DNA of 64,000 bases from Inia geoffrensis (GCA_036417435.1 JAZAQT010000629.1:123398-187397), one strand, 5' to 3'; shown: positions 20,831 through 34,718, counted from the stretch's first letter. Translations and numbers: made by a program. The notes: generated by a model from the letters alone, not told the origin.

Positions 20831-22566
20831 TCCTTTTCTCAACTCGCTTTCTTGTGAGCTGACCGCAAACCCGAAGAATTGCTTCAGGCCCTAATCTCGT
20901 TCCGTCATGGCCCGCTGAGCCTTTGGTGAATTCTTCTTCCTGTAGGGAAATCAGAGTTCAATGTGCCCGTCCAAACACATCGAGTTAGCCGCTCATTGGT
21001 TCTCCTTATTCCTGTTCATCTTCCACAGAAATTGCAAACTGTGCCAAACAAGAGGTCAAAGGCACTGACTCTCCAAGTGGGGAGAATGTTAATATCGCAT
21101 CTGGAACGGCGAACTCGAGTATCAGGGGGCGAAAATGGCGATGAGTTTTAGAAATTATGCCTGATCACTTCGTGGACCATATTCTGGGTTTTCCATGCAT
21201 ATTTTAGCTGAAGGATAAATCCCTTAAACGTGGAGATTTGGGACCCGTAGAATGGGAACCATGCACCATTACCTCAAAGGGTCTGCATTCCCTCACCAAT
21301 AGTATCAGCCCCAAGTGTCCAGCCTTATCTCTCCCCCAGCTGTGGATGTAGAGGTGGTAAATCCAAGATTCCTCACAAGCCCTGAAGGACTTATTTAAGA
21401 ATTTCTCTCTATTTCACAGTCCTTGTGTTTTGTTTTTCAAATTTATTTTTATAAGGGGATTTAGCTTATTGACACTGCTGTGTGTATGGTGCTGTACAAA
21501 AATGATTTTCTTATGGAGACCTATAAAGGTATGGGTTTTAATTTTCTTCATAGTCAGGCATATTCCAAGGTTTTGAATACTGGGTGTTGAGTCCATTTGG
21601 TTGAGCAAGGAGTAGGTCTTGTCTAATATATATTTGGCTTATGGAATGGTATCTGTCCTAATGTGAACCTCTGGTTTTATGCAGCCTCCCCACTCTCCTT
21701 TCCCCTTAAGCAAGCATAAGTTTCTTTTGTAAATGTGAGACTCTGTTGTGTTTTGTAATGCAGTTCACACGTAGCCGTGTTTACATTCCCGGTATTAGTG
21801 ATATCTTATGATGTTTCTTTTTCTGTGTGACTTATTTCACTTAGAATCATCATAACTAAATCCTGTCATTATGGTGCTACTGGTGTGTTGCCATGGATTT
21901 CATTGTTGAGTGATATTCCATTGTAGGGATGTACCACAACTTCTATATCCATTTTTCTCTTTCTGGGCTATTAAAGTTGTACCATAGTCAAGGATCCGGT
22001 ACACAGAGCAGCCCCAAACTTTGGTGTGGCTGTGTCTTTTTCATTTAAATTTTCCGAATCTATAGCACCATAAGTGGAAGTGCCCTAGGCTCTCTAGCTT
22101 GTTTTTTTCTTTGTTCCAGGAAACACCATCCACTTCTCCAGAGTGGCTGTTGGCAATTTACATCCCGCCCATCAGCATAACAAGGCTGCCGGTTCTCCAC
22201 GGCCTGTCCTGCCTCTCTGGATTTTACACTTTTTTCGGACGGCCCTTTGGATCGGTGGGAAGTGAGACTTCCTTGTAGTGTGGATTTCCATTGCAGGCTT
22301 GCTTGGTTGGCCAAAAAGGGCGTATGCGTTTTTTCCTGAATATATTCAGGAAAAAACGCATACGCCCTTTTTGGCCAAGTGCATCACTGTCGAACTGCTG
22401 CCTCTTTTCCTACGCTTTCAGAGCAATTCTTATCTACCCCCTGATATCTGTTTTCTGCAATTCTGCGTCGCGTTCAAGTCCTCTTCACAGCCTTCCTTCA
22501 ATAAATTTTTGGATGATAGGGGTCATTTGGAACTCTGCAGGATTGTGAGTTACAGTGCCAAAGATC
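20831..22566 (+). repeat. Satellite unit 13 (mosaic)
   Basis: 1,736 bp. Combines ttccaaggttttgaatactg (subtype of units 8-11) with gttgagcaagg (the other subtype) about 25 bp further on, so a subtype switch lies near 21,585-21,605. Private: ttccgtcatgg, cccgtagaatgg, gtacaaaaatg, ataaaggtatgg, attatggtgc, gatccggtac and tagtgtggattt. Confidence 0.97.
22307..22378. mobile_element. Palindromic MITE, unit 13 copy
   Basis: Perfect over 72 bp. Confidence 0.72.
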
Positions 22567-24302
22567 TCCTTTTCTCAACTCGCTTTCTTGTGAGCTGACC
22601 ACAAACCCGAAGAATTGCTTCAGGCCCTAATCTCGTTCCGGCATGGCCCGCTGAGCCTTTGGTGAATTCTTCTTCCTGTAGGGAAATCAGAGTTCAATGT
22701 GCCCGTCCAAACACATCGAGTTAGCCGCTCATTGGTTCTCCTTATTCCTGTTCATCTTCCACAGAAATTGCAAACTGTGCCAAACAAGAGGTCAAAGGCA
22801 CTGACTCTCCAAGTGGGGAGAATGTTAATATCGCATCTGGAACGGCGAACTCGAGTATCAGGGGGCGAAAATGGCGATGAGTTTTAGAAATTATGCCTGA
22901 TCACTTCGTGGACCATATTCTGGGTTTTCCATGCATATTTTAGCTGAAGGATAAATCCCTTAAACGTGGAGATTTGGGACCCGTGGAATGGGAACCATGC
23001 ACCATTACCTCAAAGGGTCTGCATTCCCTCACCAATACTATCAGCCCCAAGTGTCCAGCCTTATCTCTCCCCCAGCTGTGGATGTAGAGGTGGTAAATCC
23101 AAGATTCCTCACAAGCCCTGAAGGACTTATTTAAGAATTTCTCTCTATTTCACAGTCCTTGTGTTTTGTTTTTCAAATTTATTTTTATAAGGGGATTTAG
23201 CTTATTGACACTGCTGTGTGTATGGTGCTGTACACAAATGATTTTCTTATGGAGACCTATAAATGTATGGGTTTTAATTTTCTTCATAGTCAGGCATAGT
23301 CCTAGGTTTTGAATACGGGGTGTTGAGTCCATTTCGTTGAGCAAGGAGTAGGTCTTGTCTAATATATATTTGGCTTATGGAATGGTATCTGTCCTAATGT
23401 GAACCTCTGGTTTTATGCAGCCTCCCCACTCTCCTTTCCCCTTAAGCAAGCATAAGTTTCTTTTGTAAATGTGAGACTCTGTTGTGTTTTGTAATGCAGT
23501 TCACACGTAGCCGTGTTTACATTCCCGGTATTAGTGATATCTTATGATGTTTCTTTTTCTCTGTGACTTATTTCACTTAGAATCATCATAACTAAATCCT
23601 GTCATTATGCTGCTACTGGTGTGTTGCCATTGATTTCATTGTTGAGTGATATTCCATTGTAGGGATGTACCACAACTTCTATATCCATTTTTCTCTTTCT
23701 GGGCTATTAAAGTTGTACCATAGTCAAGGATCCCGTACACAGAGCAGCCCCAAACTTTGGTGTGGCTGTGTCTTTTTCATTTAAATTTTCCGAATCTATA
23801 GCACCATAAGTGGAAGTGCCCTAGGAGCTCTAGCTTGGTTTTTTCTTTGTTCCAGGAAACACCATCCACTTCTCCAGAGTGGCTGTTGGCAATTTACATC
23901 CTGCCCATCAGCATAACAAGGCTGCCGGTTCTCCACGGCCTGTCCTGCCTCTCTGGATTTTACACTTTTTTCGGACGGCCCTTTGGATCGGTGGGAAGTG
24001 AGACTTCCTTGTAGTGCGGATTTCCATTGCAGGCTTGCTTGGTTGGCTAAAAAGGGCGTATGCGTTTTTTCCTGAATATATTCAGGAAAAAACGCATACG
24101 CCCTTTTTGGCCAAGTGCATCACTGTCGAACTGCTGCCTCTTTTCCTACGCTTTCAGAGCAATTCTTATCTACCCCCTGATATCTGTTTTCTGCAATTCT
24201 GCGTCGCGTTCAAGTCCTCTTCATAGCCTTCCTTCAATAAATTTTTGGATGATAGGGGTCATTTGGAACTCTGCAGGATTGTGAGTTACAGTGCCAAAGA
24301 TC
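22567..24302 (+). repeat. Satellite unit 14
   Basis: 1,736 bp. Shares ggcatagtcctagg with unit 26 and aatactatcag with units 19-26 and 28. Private: gaccacaaacc, tttctctgtgac, ctaggagctctagc, catcctgccc, ttggctaaaaag and cttcatagcc. Confidence 0.97.
24043..24114. mobile_element. Palindromic MITE, unit 14 copy
   Basis: One mismatch in the left end (ttggctaaaaag). Confidence 0.72.
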
Positions 24303-26038
24303 TCCTTTTCTCAACTCGCTTTCTTGTGAGCTGACCGCAAACCCGAAGAATTGCTTCAGGCCCTAATCTCGTTCCGGCATGGCCCGCTGAGCCTTTGGTG
24401 AATTCTTCTTCCTGTAGGGAAATCAGAGTTCAATGTGCCCGTCCAAACACATCGAGTTAGCCACTCATTGGTTCTCCTTATTCCTGTTCATCTTCCACAG
24501 AAATTGCAAACTGTGCCAAACAAGAGGTCAAAGGCACTGACTCTCCAAGTGGGGAGAATGTTAATATCGCATCTGGAACGGCGAACTCGAGTATCAGGGG
24601 GCGAAAATGGCGATGAGTTTTAGAAATTATGCCTGATCACTTCGTGGACCATATTCTGGGTTTTCCATGCATATTTTAGCTGAAGGATAAATCCCTTAAA
24701 CGTGGAGATTTGGGACCCGTGGAATGGGAACCATTCACCATTACCTCAAAGGGTCTGCATTCCCTCACCAATAGTATCAGCCCCAAGTGTCCAGCCTTAT
24801 CTCTCCCCCAGCTGTGGATGTAGAGGTGGTAAATCCAAGATTCCTCACAAGCCCTGAAGGACTTATTTAAGAATTTCTCTCTATTTCACAGTCCTTGTGT
24901 TTTGTTTTTCAAATTTATTTTTATAAGGGGATTTAGCTTATTGACACTGCTGTGTGTATGGTGCTGTACACAAATGATTTTCTTATGGAGACCTATAAAT
25001 GTATGGGTTTTAATTTTCTTCATAGTCAGGCATATTCCTAGGTTTTGAATACGGGGTGTTGAGTCCATTTCGTTGAGCAAGGAGTAGGTCTTGTCTAATA
25101 TATATTTGGCTTATGGAATGGTATCTGTCCTAATATGAACCTCTGGTTTTATGCAGCCTCCCCACTCTCCTTTCCCCTTAAGCAAGCATAAGTTTCTTTT
25201 GTAAATGTGAGACTCTGTTGTGTTTTGTAATGCAGTTCACACGTAGCCGTGTTTACATTCCCGGTATTAGTGATATCTTATGATGTTTCTTTTTCTGTGT
25301 GACTTATTTCACTTAGAATCATCATAACTAAATCCTGTCATTATGCTGCTACTGGTGTGTTGCCATGGATTTCATTGTTGAGTGATATTCCATTGTAGGG
25401 ATGTACCACAACTTCTATATCCATTTTTCTCTTTCTGGGCTATTAAAGTTGTACCATAGTCTAGGATCCCGTACACAGAGCAGCCCCAAACTTTGGTGTG
25501 GCTGTGTCTTTTTCATTTAAATTTTCCGAATCTATAGCACCATAAGTGGAAGTGCCCTAGGCTCTCTAGCTTGGTTTTTTCTTTGTTCCAGGAAACACCA
25601 TCCACTTCTCCAGAGTGGCTGTTGGCAATTTACATCCCGCCCATCAGCATAACAAGGCTGCCGGTTCTCCACGGCCTGTCCTGCCTCTCTGGATTTTACA
25701 CTTTTTTCGGACGGCCCTTTGGATCGGTGGGAAGTGAGACTTCCTTGTAGTGCGGATTTCCATTGCAGGCTTGCTTGGTTGGCCAAAAAGGGCGTATGCG
25801 TTTTTTCCTGAATATATTCAGGAAAAAACGCATACGCCCTTTTTGGCCAAGTGCATCACTGTCGAACTGCTGCCTCTTTTCCTACGCTTTCAGAGCAATT
25901 CTTATCTACCCCCTGATATCTGTTTTCTGCAATTCTGCGTCGCGTTCAAGTCCTCTTCACAGCCTTCCTTCAATAAATTTTTGGATGATAGGGGTCATTT
26001 GGAACTCTGCAGGATTGTGAGTTACAGTGCCAAAGATC
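24303..26038 (+). repeat. Satellite unit 15
   Basis: 1,736 bp, near the general type. Private: agccactcattgg, accattcacc and agtctaggatcc. Confidence 0.97.
25779..25850. mobile_element. Palindromic MITE, unit 15 copy
   Basis: Perfect over 72 bp. Confidence 0.72.
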
Positions 26039-27774
26039 TCCTTTTCTCAACTCGCTTTCTTGTGAGCTGACCGAAAACCCGAAGAATTGCTTCAGGCCCT
26101 AATCTCGTTCCGGCATGGCCCGCTGAGCCTTTGGTGAATTCTTCTTCCTGTAGGGAAATCAGAGTTCAATGTGCCCGTCCAAACACATCGAGTTAGCCGC
26201 TCATTGGTTCTCCTTATTCCTGTTCATCTTCCACAGAAATTGCAAACTGTGCCAAACAAGAGGTCAAAGGCACTGACTCTCCAAGTGGGGAGAATGTTAA
26301 TATCGCATCTGGAACGGCGAACTCGAGTATCAGGGGGCGAAAATGGCGATGAGTTTTAGAAATTATGCCTGATCACTTCGTGGACCATATTCTGGGTTTT
26401 CCATGCATATTTTAGCTGAAGGATAAATCCCTTAAACGTGGAGATTTGGGACCCGTGGAATGGGAACCATGCACCATTACCTCAAAGGGTCTGCATTCCC
26501 TCACCAATAGTATCAGCCCCAAGTGTCCAGCCTTATCTCTCCCACAGCTGTGGATGTAGAGGTGGTAAATCCAAGATTCCTCACAAGCCCTGAAGGACTT
26601 ATTTAAGAATTTCTCTCTATTTCACAGTCCTTGTGTTTTGTTTTTCAAATTTATTTTTATAAGGGGATTTAGCTTATTGACACTGCTGTGTGTATGGTGC
26701 TGTACACAAATGATTTTCTTATGGAGACCTATAAATGTATGGGTTTTAATTTTCTTCATAGTCAGGCATATTCCTAGGTTTTGAATACGGGGTGTTGAGT
26801 CCATTTCGTTGAGCAAGGAGTAGGTCTTGTCTAATATATATTTGTCTTATGGAATGGTATCTGTCCTAATATGAACCTCTGGTTTTATGCAGCCTCCCCA
26901 CTCTCCTTTCCCCTTAAGCAAGCATAAGTTTCTTTTGTAAATGTGAGACTCAGTTGTGTTTTGTAATGCAGTTCACACGTAGCCGTGTTTACATTCCCGG
27001 TATTAGTGATATCTTATGATGTTTCTTTTTCTGTGTGACTTATTTCACTTAGAATCATCATAACTAAATCCTGTCATTATGCTGCTACTGGTGTGTTGCC
27101 ATGGATTTCATTGTTGAGTGATATTCCATTGTAGGGATGTACCACAACTTCTATATCCATTTTTCTCTTTCTGGGCTATTAAAGTTGTACCATAGTCAAG
27201 GATCCCGTACACAGAGCAGCCCCAAACTTTGGTGTGGCTGTGTCTTTTTCATTTAAATTTTCCGAATCTATAGCACCATAAGTGGAAGTGCCCTAGGCTC
27301 TCTAGCTTGGTTTTTTCTTTGTTCCAGGAAACACCATCCAGTTCTCCAGCGTGGCTGTTGGCAATTTACATCCCGCCCATCAGCATAACAAGGCTGCCGG
27401 TTCTCCACGGCCTGTCCTGCCTCTCTGGATTTTACACTTTTTTCGGACGGCCCTTTGGATCGGTGGGAAGTGAGACTTCCTTGTAGTGCGGATTTCCATT
27501 GCAGGCTTGCTTGGTTGGCCAAAAAGGGCGTATGCGTTTTTTCCTGAATATATTCAGGAAAAAACGCATACGCCCTTTTTGGCCAAGTGCATCACTGTCG
27601 AACTGCTGCCTCTTTTCCTACGCTTTCAGAGCAATTCTTATCTACCCCCTGATATCTGTTTTCTGCAATTCTGCGTCGCGTTCAAGTCCTCTTCACAGCC
27701 TTCCTTCAATAAATTTTTGGATGATAGGGGTCATTTGGAACTCTGCAGGATTGTGAGTTACAGTGCCAAAGATC
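26039..27774 (+). repeat. Satellite unit 16
   Basis: 1,736 bp. Carries ccagttctcc, otherwise seen only in units 1-5, with the private neighbour cagcgtgg. Also private: cccacagctg, atttgtcttatgg and gactcagttg. Confidence 0.97.
27515..27586. mobile_element. Palindromic MITE, unit 16 copy
   Basis: Perfect over 72 bp. Confidence 0.72.
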
Positions 27775-29510
27775 TCCTTTTCTCAACTCGCTTTCTTGTG
27801 AGCTGACCGCAAACCCGAAGAATTGCTTCAGGCCCTAATCTCGTTCCGGCATGGCCCGCTGAGCCTTTGGTGAATTCTTCTTCCTGTAGGGAAATCAGAG
27901 TTCAATGTGCCCGTCCAAACACATCGAGTTAGCCGCTCATTGGTTCTCCTTATTCCTGTTCATCTTCCACAGAAATTGCAAACTGTGCCAAACAAGAGGT
28001 CAAAGGCACTGACTCTCCAAGTGGGGAGAATGTTAATATCGTATCTGGAACGGCGAACTCGAGTATCAGGGGGCGAAAATGGCGATGAGTTTTAGAAATT
28101 ATGCCTGATCACTTCGTGGACCATATTCTGGGTTTTCCATGCATATTTTAGCTGAAGGATAAATCCCTTAAACGTGGAGATTTGGGACCCGTGGAATGGG
28201 AACCATGCACCATTACCTCAAAGGGTCTGCATTCCCTCACCAATAGTATCAGTCCCAAGTGTCCAGCCTTATCTCTCCCCCAGCTGTGGATGTAGAGGTG
28301 GTAAATCCAAGATTCCTCACAAGCCCTGAAGGACTTATTTAAGAATTTCTCTCTATTTCACAGTCCTTGTGTTTTGTTTTTCAAATTTATTTTTATAAGG
28401 GGATTTAGCTTATTGACACTGCTGTGTGTATGGTGCTGTACACAAATGATTTTCTTATGGAGACCTATAAATGTATGGGTTTTAATTTTCTTCATAGTCA
28501 GGCATATTCCTAGGTTTTGAATACGGGGTGTTGAGTCCATTTCGTTGAGCAAGGAGTAGGTCTTGTCTAATATATATTTGGCTTATGGAATGGTATCTGT
28601 CCTAATATGAACCTCTGGTTTTATGCAGCCTCCCCACTCTCCTTTCCCCTTAAGCAAGCATAAGTTTCTTTTGTAAATGTGAGACTCTGTTGTGTTTTGT
28701 AATGCAGTTCACACGTAGCCGTGTTTACATTCCTGGTATTAGTGATATCTTATGATGTTTCTTTTTCTGTGTGACTTATTTCACTTAGAATCATCATAAC
28801 TAAATCCTGTCATTATGCTGCTACTGGTGTGTTGCCATGGATTTCATTGTTGAGTGATATTCCATTGTAGGGATGTACCACAACTTCTATATCCATTTTT
28901 CTCTTTCTGGGCTATTAAAGTTGTACCATAGTCAAGGATCCCGTACACAGAGCAGCCCCAAACTTTGGTGTGGCTGTGTCTTTTTCATTTAAATTTTCCG
29001 AATCTATAGCACCATAAGTGGAAGTGCCCTAGGCTCTCTAGCTTGGTTTTTTCTTTGTTCCAGGAAACACCATCCACTTCTCCAGAGTGGCTGTTGGCAA
29101 TTTACATCCCGCCCATCAGCATAACAAGGCTGCCGGTTCTCCACGGCCTGTCCTGCCTCTCTGGATTTTACACTTTTTTCGGACGGCCCTTTGGATCGGT
29201 GGGAAGTGAGACTTCCTTGTAGTGCGGATTTCCATTGCAGGCTTGCTTGGTTGGCCAAAAAGGGCGTATGCGTTTTTTCCTGAATATATTCAGGAAAAAA
29301 CGCATACGCCCTTTTTGGCCAAGTGCATCACTGTCGAACTGCTGCCTCTTTTCCTACGCTTTCAGAGCAATTCTTATCTACCCCCTGATATCTGTTTTCT
29401 GCAATTCTGCGTCGCGTTCAAGTCCTCTTCACAGCCTTCCTTCAATAAATTTTTGGATGATAGGGGTCATTTGGAACTCTGCAGGATTGTGAGTTACAGT
29501 GCCAAAGATC
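27775..29510 (+). repeat. Satellite unit 17
   Basis: 1,736 bp, near the general type. Private: atcgtatctgg, atcagtcccaag and attcctggtatt. Confidence 0.97.
29251..29322. mobile_element. Palindromic MITE, unit 17 copy
   Basis: Perfect over 72 bp. Confidence 0.72.
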
Positions 29511-31246
29511 TCCTTTTCTCAACTCGCTTTCTTGTGAGCTGACCGAAAACCCGAAGAATTGCTTCAGGCCCTAATCTCGTTCCGGCATGGCCCGCTGAGC
29601 CTTTGGTGAATTCTTCTTCCTATAGGGAAATCAGAGTTCAATGTGCCCGTCCAAACACATCGAGTTAGCCGCTCATTGGTTCTCCTTATTCCTGTTCATC
29701 TTCCACAGAAATTGCAAACTGTGCCAAACAAGAGGTCAAAGGCACTGACTCTCCAAGTGGGGAGAATGTTAATATCGCATCTGGAACGGCGAACTCGAGT
29801 ATCAGGGGGCGAAAATGGCGATGAGTTTTAGAAATTATGAGTGATCACTTCGTGGACCATATTCTGGGTTTTCCATGCATATTTTAGCTGAAGGATAAAT
29901 CCCTTAAAGATGGAGATTTGGGACCCGTGGAATGGGAACCATGCACCATTACCTCAAAGGGTCTGCATTCCCTCACCAATAGTATCAGCCCCAAGTGTCC
30001 AGCCTTATCTCTCCCCCAGCTGTGGATGTAGAGGTGGTAAATCCAAGATTCCTCACAAGCCCTGAAGGACTTATTTAAGAATTACTCTCTATTTCACAGT
30101 CCTTGTGTTTTGTTTTTCAAATTTATTTTTATAAGGGGATTTAGCTTATTGACACTGCTGTGTGTATGGTGCTGTACACAAATGATTTTCTTATGGAGAC
30201 CTATAAATGTATGGGTTTTAATTTTCTTCATAGTCAGGCATATTCCTAGGTTTTGAATACGGGGTGTTGAGTCCATTTCGTTGAGCAAGGAGTAGGTCTT
30301 GTCTAATATATATTTGGCTTATGGAATGGTATCTGTCCTAATATGAACCTCTGGTTTTTTGCAGCCTCCCCACTCTCCTTTCCCCTTAAGCAAGCATAAG
30401 TTTCTTTTGTAAATGTGAGACTCTGTTGTGTTTTGTAATGCAGTTCACACGTAGCCGTGTTTACATTCCCGGTATTAGTGATATCTTATGATGTTTCTTT
30501 TTCTGTGTGACTTATTTCACTTAGAATCATCATAACTAAATCCTGTCATTATGCTGCTAGTGGTGTGTTGCCATGGATTTCATTGTTGAGTGATATTCCA
30601 TTGTAGGGATGTACCACAACTTCTATATCCATTTTTCTCTTTCTGGGCTATTAAATTTGTACCATAGTCAAGGATCCCGTACACAGAGCAGCCCCAAACT
30701 TTGGTGTGGCTGTGTCTTTTTCATTTAAATTTTCCGAATCTATAGCACCATAAGTGGAAGTGCCCTAGGCTCTCTAGCTTGGTTTTTTCTTTGTTCCAGG
30801 AAACACCATCCACTTTTCCAGAGTGGCTGTTGGCAATTTACATCCCGCCCATCAGCATAACAAGGCTGCCGGTTCTCCACGGCCTGTCCTGCCTCTCTGG
30901 ATTTTACACTTTTTTTGGACGGCCCTTTGGATCGGTGGGAAGTGAGACTTCCTTGTAGTGCGGATTTCCATTGCAGGCTTGCTTGGTTGGCCAAAAAGGG
31001 CGTATGCGTTTTTTCCTGAATATATTCAGAAAAAAACGCATACGCCCTTTTTGGCCAAGTGCATCACTGTCGAACTGCTGCCTCTTTTCCTACGCTTTCA
31101 GAGCAATTCTTATCTACCCCCTGATATCTGTTTTCTGCAATTCTGCGTCGCGTTCAAGTCCTCTTCACAGCCTTCCTTCAATAAATTTTGGGATGATAGG
31201 GGTCATTTGGAACTCTGCAGGATTGTGAGTTACAGTGCCAAAGATC
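29511..31246 (+). repeat. Satellite unit 18 (many private changes)
   Basis: 1,736 bp. It has an unusually large number of private changes: cctatagggaaatc, attatgagtgatcac, cttaaagatgg, gaattactctc, ggttttttgcag, gctagtggtg, ttaaatttgtacc, ccacttttcc, ttttttggacgg, attcagaaaaaa and attttgggatgat. Confidence 0.97.
30987..31058. mobile_element. Palindromic MITE, unit 18 copy
   Basis: One mismatch near the centre (attcagaaaaaa). Confidence 0.72.
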
Positions 31247-32982
31247 TCCTTTTCTCAACTCGCTTTCTTGTGAGCTGACCGCAAACCCGAAGAATTGCTT
31301 CAGGCCCTAATCTCGTTCCGGCATGGCCCGCTGAGCCTTTGGTGAATTCTTCTTCCTGTAGGGATATCAGAGTTCAATGTGCCCGTCCAAACACATCGAG
31401 TTAGCCGCTCATTGGTTCTCCTTATTCCTGTTCATCTTCCACAGAAATTGCAAACTGTGCCAAACAAGAGGTCAAAGGCACTGACTCTCCAAGTGGGGAG
31501 AATGTTAATATCGCATCTGGAACGGCGAACTCGAGTATCAGGGGGCGAAAATGGCGATGAGTTTTAGAAATTATGCCTGATCACTTCGTGGACCATATTC
31601 TGGGTTTTCCATGCATATTTTAGCTGAAGGATAAATCCCTTAAACGTGGAGATTTGGGACCCGTGGAATGGGAACCATGCACCATTACCTCAAAGGGTCT
31701 GCATTCCCTCACCAATACTATCAGCCCCAAGTGTCCAGCCTTATCTCTCCCCCAGCTGTGGATGTAGAGGTGGTAAATCCAAGATTCCTCACAAGCCCTG
31801 AAGGACTTATTTAAGAATTTCTCTCTATTTCACAGTCCTTGTGTTTTGTTTTTCAAATTTATTTTTATAAGGGGATTTAGCTTATTGACACTGCTGTGTG
31901 TATGGTGCTGTACACAAATGATTTTCTTATGGAGACCTATAAATGTATGGGTTTTAATTTTCTTCATAGTCAGGCATATTCCTAGGTTTTGAATACAGGG
32001 TGTTGAGTCCATTTCGTTGAGCAAGGAGTAGGTCTTGTCTAATATATATTTGGCTTATGGAATGGTATCTGTCCTAATATGAACCTCTGGTTTTATGCAG
32101 CCTCCCCACTCTCCTTTCCCCTTAAGCAAGCATAAGTTTCTTTTGTAAATGTGAGACTCTGTTGTGTTTTGTAATGCAGTTCACACGTAGCCGTGTTTAC
32201 ATTCCCGGTATTAGTGATATCTTATGATGTTTCTTTTTCTGTGTGACTTATTTCACTTAGAATCATCATAACTAAATCCTGTCATTATGCTGCTACTGGT
32301 GTGTTGCCATGGATTTCATTGTTGAGTGATATTCCATTGTAGGGATGTACCACAACTTCTATATCCATTTTTCTCTTTCTGGGCTATTAAAGTTGTACCA
32401 TAGTCAAGGATCCCGTACACAGAGCAGCCCCAAACTTTGGTGTGGCTGTGTCTTTTTCATTTAAATTTTCCGAATCTATAGCACCATAAGTGGAAGTGCC
32501 CTAGGCTCTCTAGCTTGGTTTTTTCTTTGTTCCAGGAAACACCATCCACTTCTCCAGAGTGGCTGTTGGCAATTTACATCCCGCCCATCAGCATAACAAG
32601 GCTGCCGGTTCTCCACGGCCTGTCCTGCCTCTCTGGATTTTACACTTTTTTCGGACGGCCCTTTGGATCGGTGGGAAGTGAGACTTCCTTGTAGTGCGGA
32701 TTTCCATTGCAGGCTTGCTTGGTTGGCCAAAAAGGGCGTATGCGTTTTTTCCTGAATATATTCAGGAAAAAACGCATACGCCCTTTTTGGCCAAGTGCAT
32801 CACTGTCGAACTGCTGCCTCTTTTCCTACGCTTTCAGAGCAATTCTTATCTACCCCCTGATATCTGTTTTCTGCAATTCTGCGTCGCGTTCAAGTCCTCT
32901 TCACAGCCTTCCTTCAATAAATTTTTGGATGATAGGGGTCATTTGGAACTCTGCAGGATTGTGAGTTACAGTGCCAAAGATC
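31247..32982 (+). repeat. Satellite unit 19
   Basis: 1,736 bp. Has aatactatcag. Private: gggatatcag and gaatacagggtg. Confidence 0.97.
32723..32794. mobile_element. Palindromic MITE, unit 19 copy
   Basis: Perfect over 72 bp. Confidence 0.72.
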
Positions 32983-34718
32983 TCCTTTTCTCAACTCGCT
33001 TTCTTGTGAGCTGACCGCAAACCCGAAGAATTGCTTTAGTCCCTAATCTCGTTCCGGCATGGCCCGCTGAGCCTTTGGTGAATTCTTCTTCCTGTAGGGA
33101 AATCAGAGTTCAATGTGCCCGTCCAAACACATCGAGTTAGCCGCTCATTGGTTCTCCTTATTCCTGTTCATCTTCCACAGAAATTGCAAACTGTGCCAAA
33201 CAAGAGGTCAAAGGCACTGACTCTCCAAGTGGGGAGAATGTTAATATCGCATCTGGAACGGCGAACTCGAGTATCAGGGGGCGAAAATGGCGATGAGTTT
33301 TAGAAATTAGGCCTGACCACTTCGTGGACCATATTCTGGGTTTTCCATGCATATTTTAGCTGAAGGATAAATCCCTTAAACGTGGAGATTTGGGACCCGT
33401 GCAATGGGAACCATGCACCATTACCTCAAAGGGTCTGCATTCCCTCACCAATACTATCAGCCCCAAGTGTCCAGCCTTATCTCTCCCCCAGCTGTGGATG
33501 TAGAGGTGGTAAATCCAAGATTCCTCACAAGCCCTGAAGGACTTATTTAAGAATTTCTCTCTATTTCACAGTCCTTGTGTTTTGTTTTTCAAATTTATTT
33601 TTATAAGGGGATTTAGCTTATTGACACTGCTGTGTGTATGGTGCTGTACACAAATGATTTTCTTATGGAGACCTATAAATGTATGGGTTTTAATTTTCTT
33701 CATAGTCAGGCATATTCCTAGGTTTTGAATACGGGGTGTTGAGTCCATTTCGTTGAGCAAGGAGTAGGTCTTGTCTAATATATATTTGGCTTATGGAATG
33801 GTATCTGTCCTAATATGAACCTCTGGTTTTATGCAGCCTCCCCACTCTCCTTTCCCCTTAAGCAAGCATAAGTTTCTTTTGTAAATGTGAGACTCTGTTG
33901 TGTTTTGTAATGCAGTTCACACGTAGCCGTGTTTACATTCCCGGTATTAGTGATATCTTATGATGTTTCTTTTTCTGTGTGACTTATTTCACTTAGAATC
34001 ATCATAACTAAATCCTGTCATTATGCTGCTACTGGTGTGTTGCCATGGATTTCATTGTTGAGTGATATTCCATTGTAGGGATGTACCACAACTTCAATAT
34101 CCATTTTTCTCTTTCTGGGCTATTAAAGTTGTACCATAGTCAAGGATCCCGTACACAGAGCAGCCCCAAACTTTGGTGTGGCTGTGTCTTTTTCATTTAA
34201 ATTTTCCGAATCTATAGCACCATAAGTGGAAGTGCCCTAGGCTCTCTAGCTTGGTTTTTTCTTTGTTCCAGGAAACACCATCCACTTCTCCAGAGTGGCT
34301 GTTGGCAATTTACATCCCGCCCATCAGCATAACAAGGCTGCCGGTTCTCCACGGCCTGTCCTGCCTCTCTGGATTTTACACTTATTTCGGACGGCCCTTT
34401 GGTTCGGTGGGAAGTGAGACTTCCTTGTAGTGCGGATTTCCATTGCAGGCTTGCTTGGTTGGCCAAAAAGGGCGTATGCGTTTTTTCCTGAATATATTCA
34501 GGAAAAATCGCATACGCCCTTTTTGGCCAAGTGCATCACTGTCGAACTGCTGCCTCTTTTCCTACGCTTTCAGAGCAATTCTTATCTACCCCCTGATATC
34601 TGTTTTCTGCAATTCTGCGTCGCGTTCAAGTCCTCTTCACAGCCTTCCTTCAATAAATTTTTGGATGATAGGGGTCATTTGGAACTCTGCAGGATTGTGA
34701 GTTACAGTGCCAAAGATC
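32983..34718 (+). repeat. Satellite unit 20
   Basis: 1,736 bp. Five markers shared only with unit 22 (see the duplication entry). Private: cttcaatatcc and gaaaaatcgcatac. Confidence 0.97.
34459..34530. mobile_element. Palindromic MITE, unit 20 copy
   Basis: One mismatch in the right arm (aaaaatcgcatac). Confidence 0.72.

Noticed and set aside
33158..33352. 64-codon minus-strand frame in units 20 and 22 only
   Set aside because: It is opened by the changes that mark the two-unit duplication (attaggcctgaccac) and has no family resemblance.
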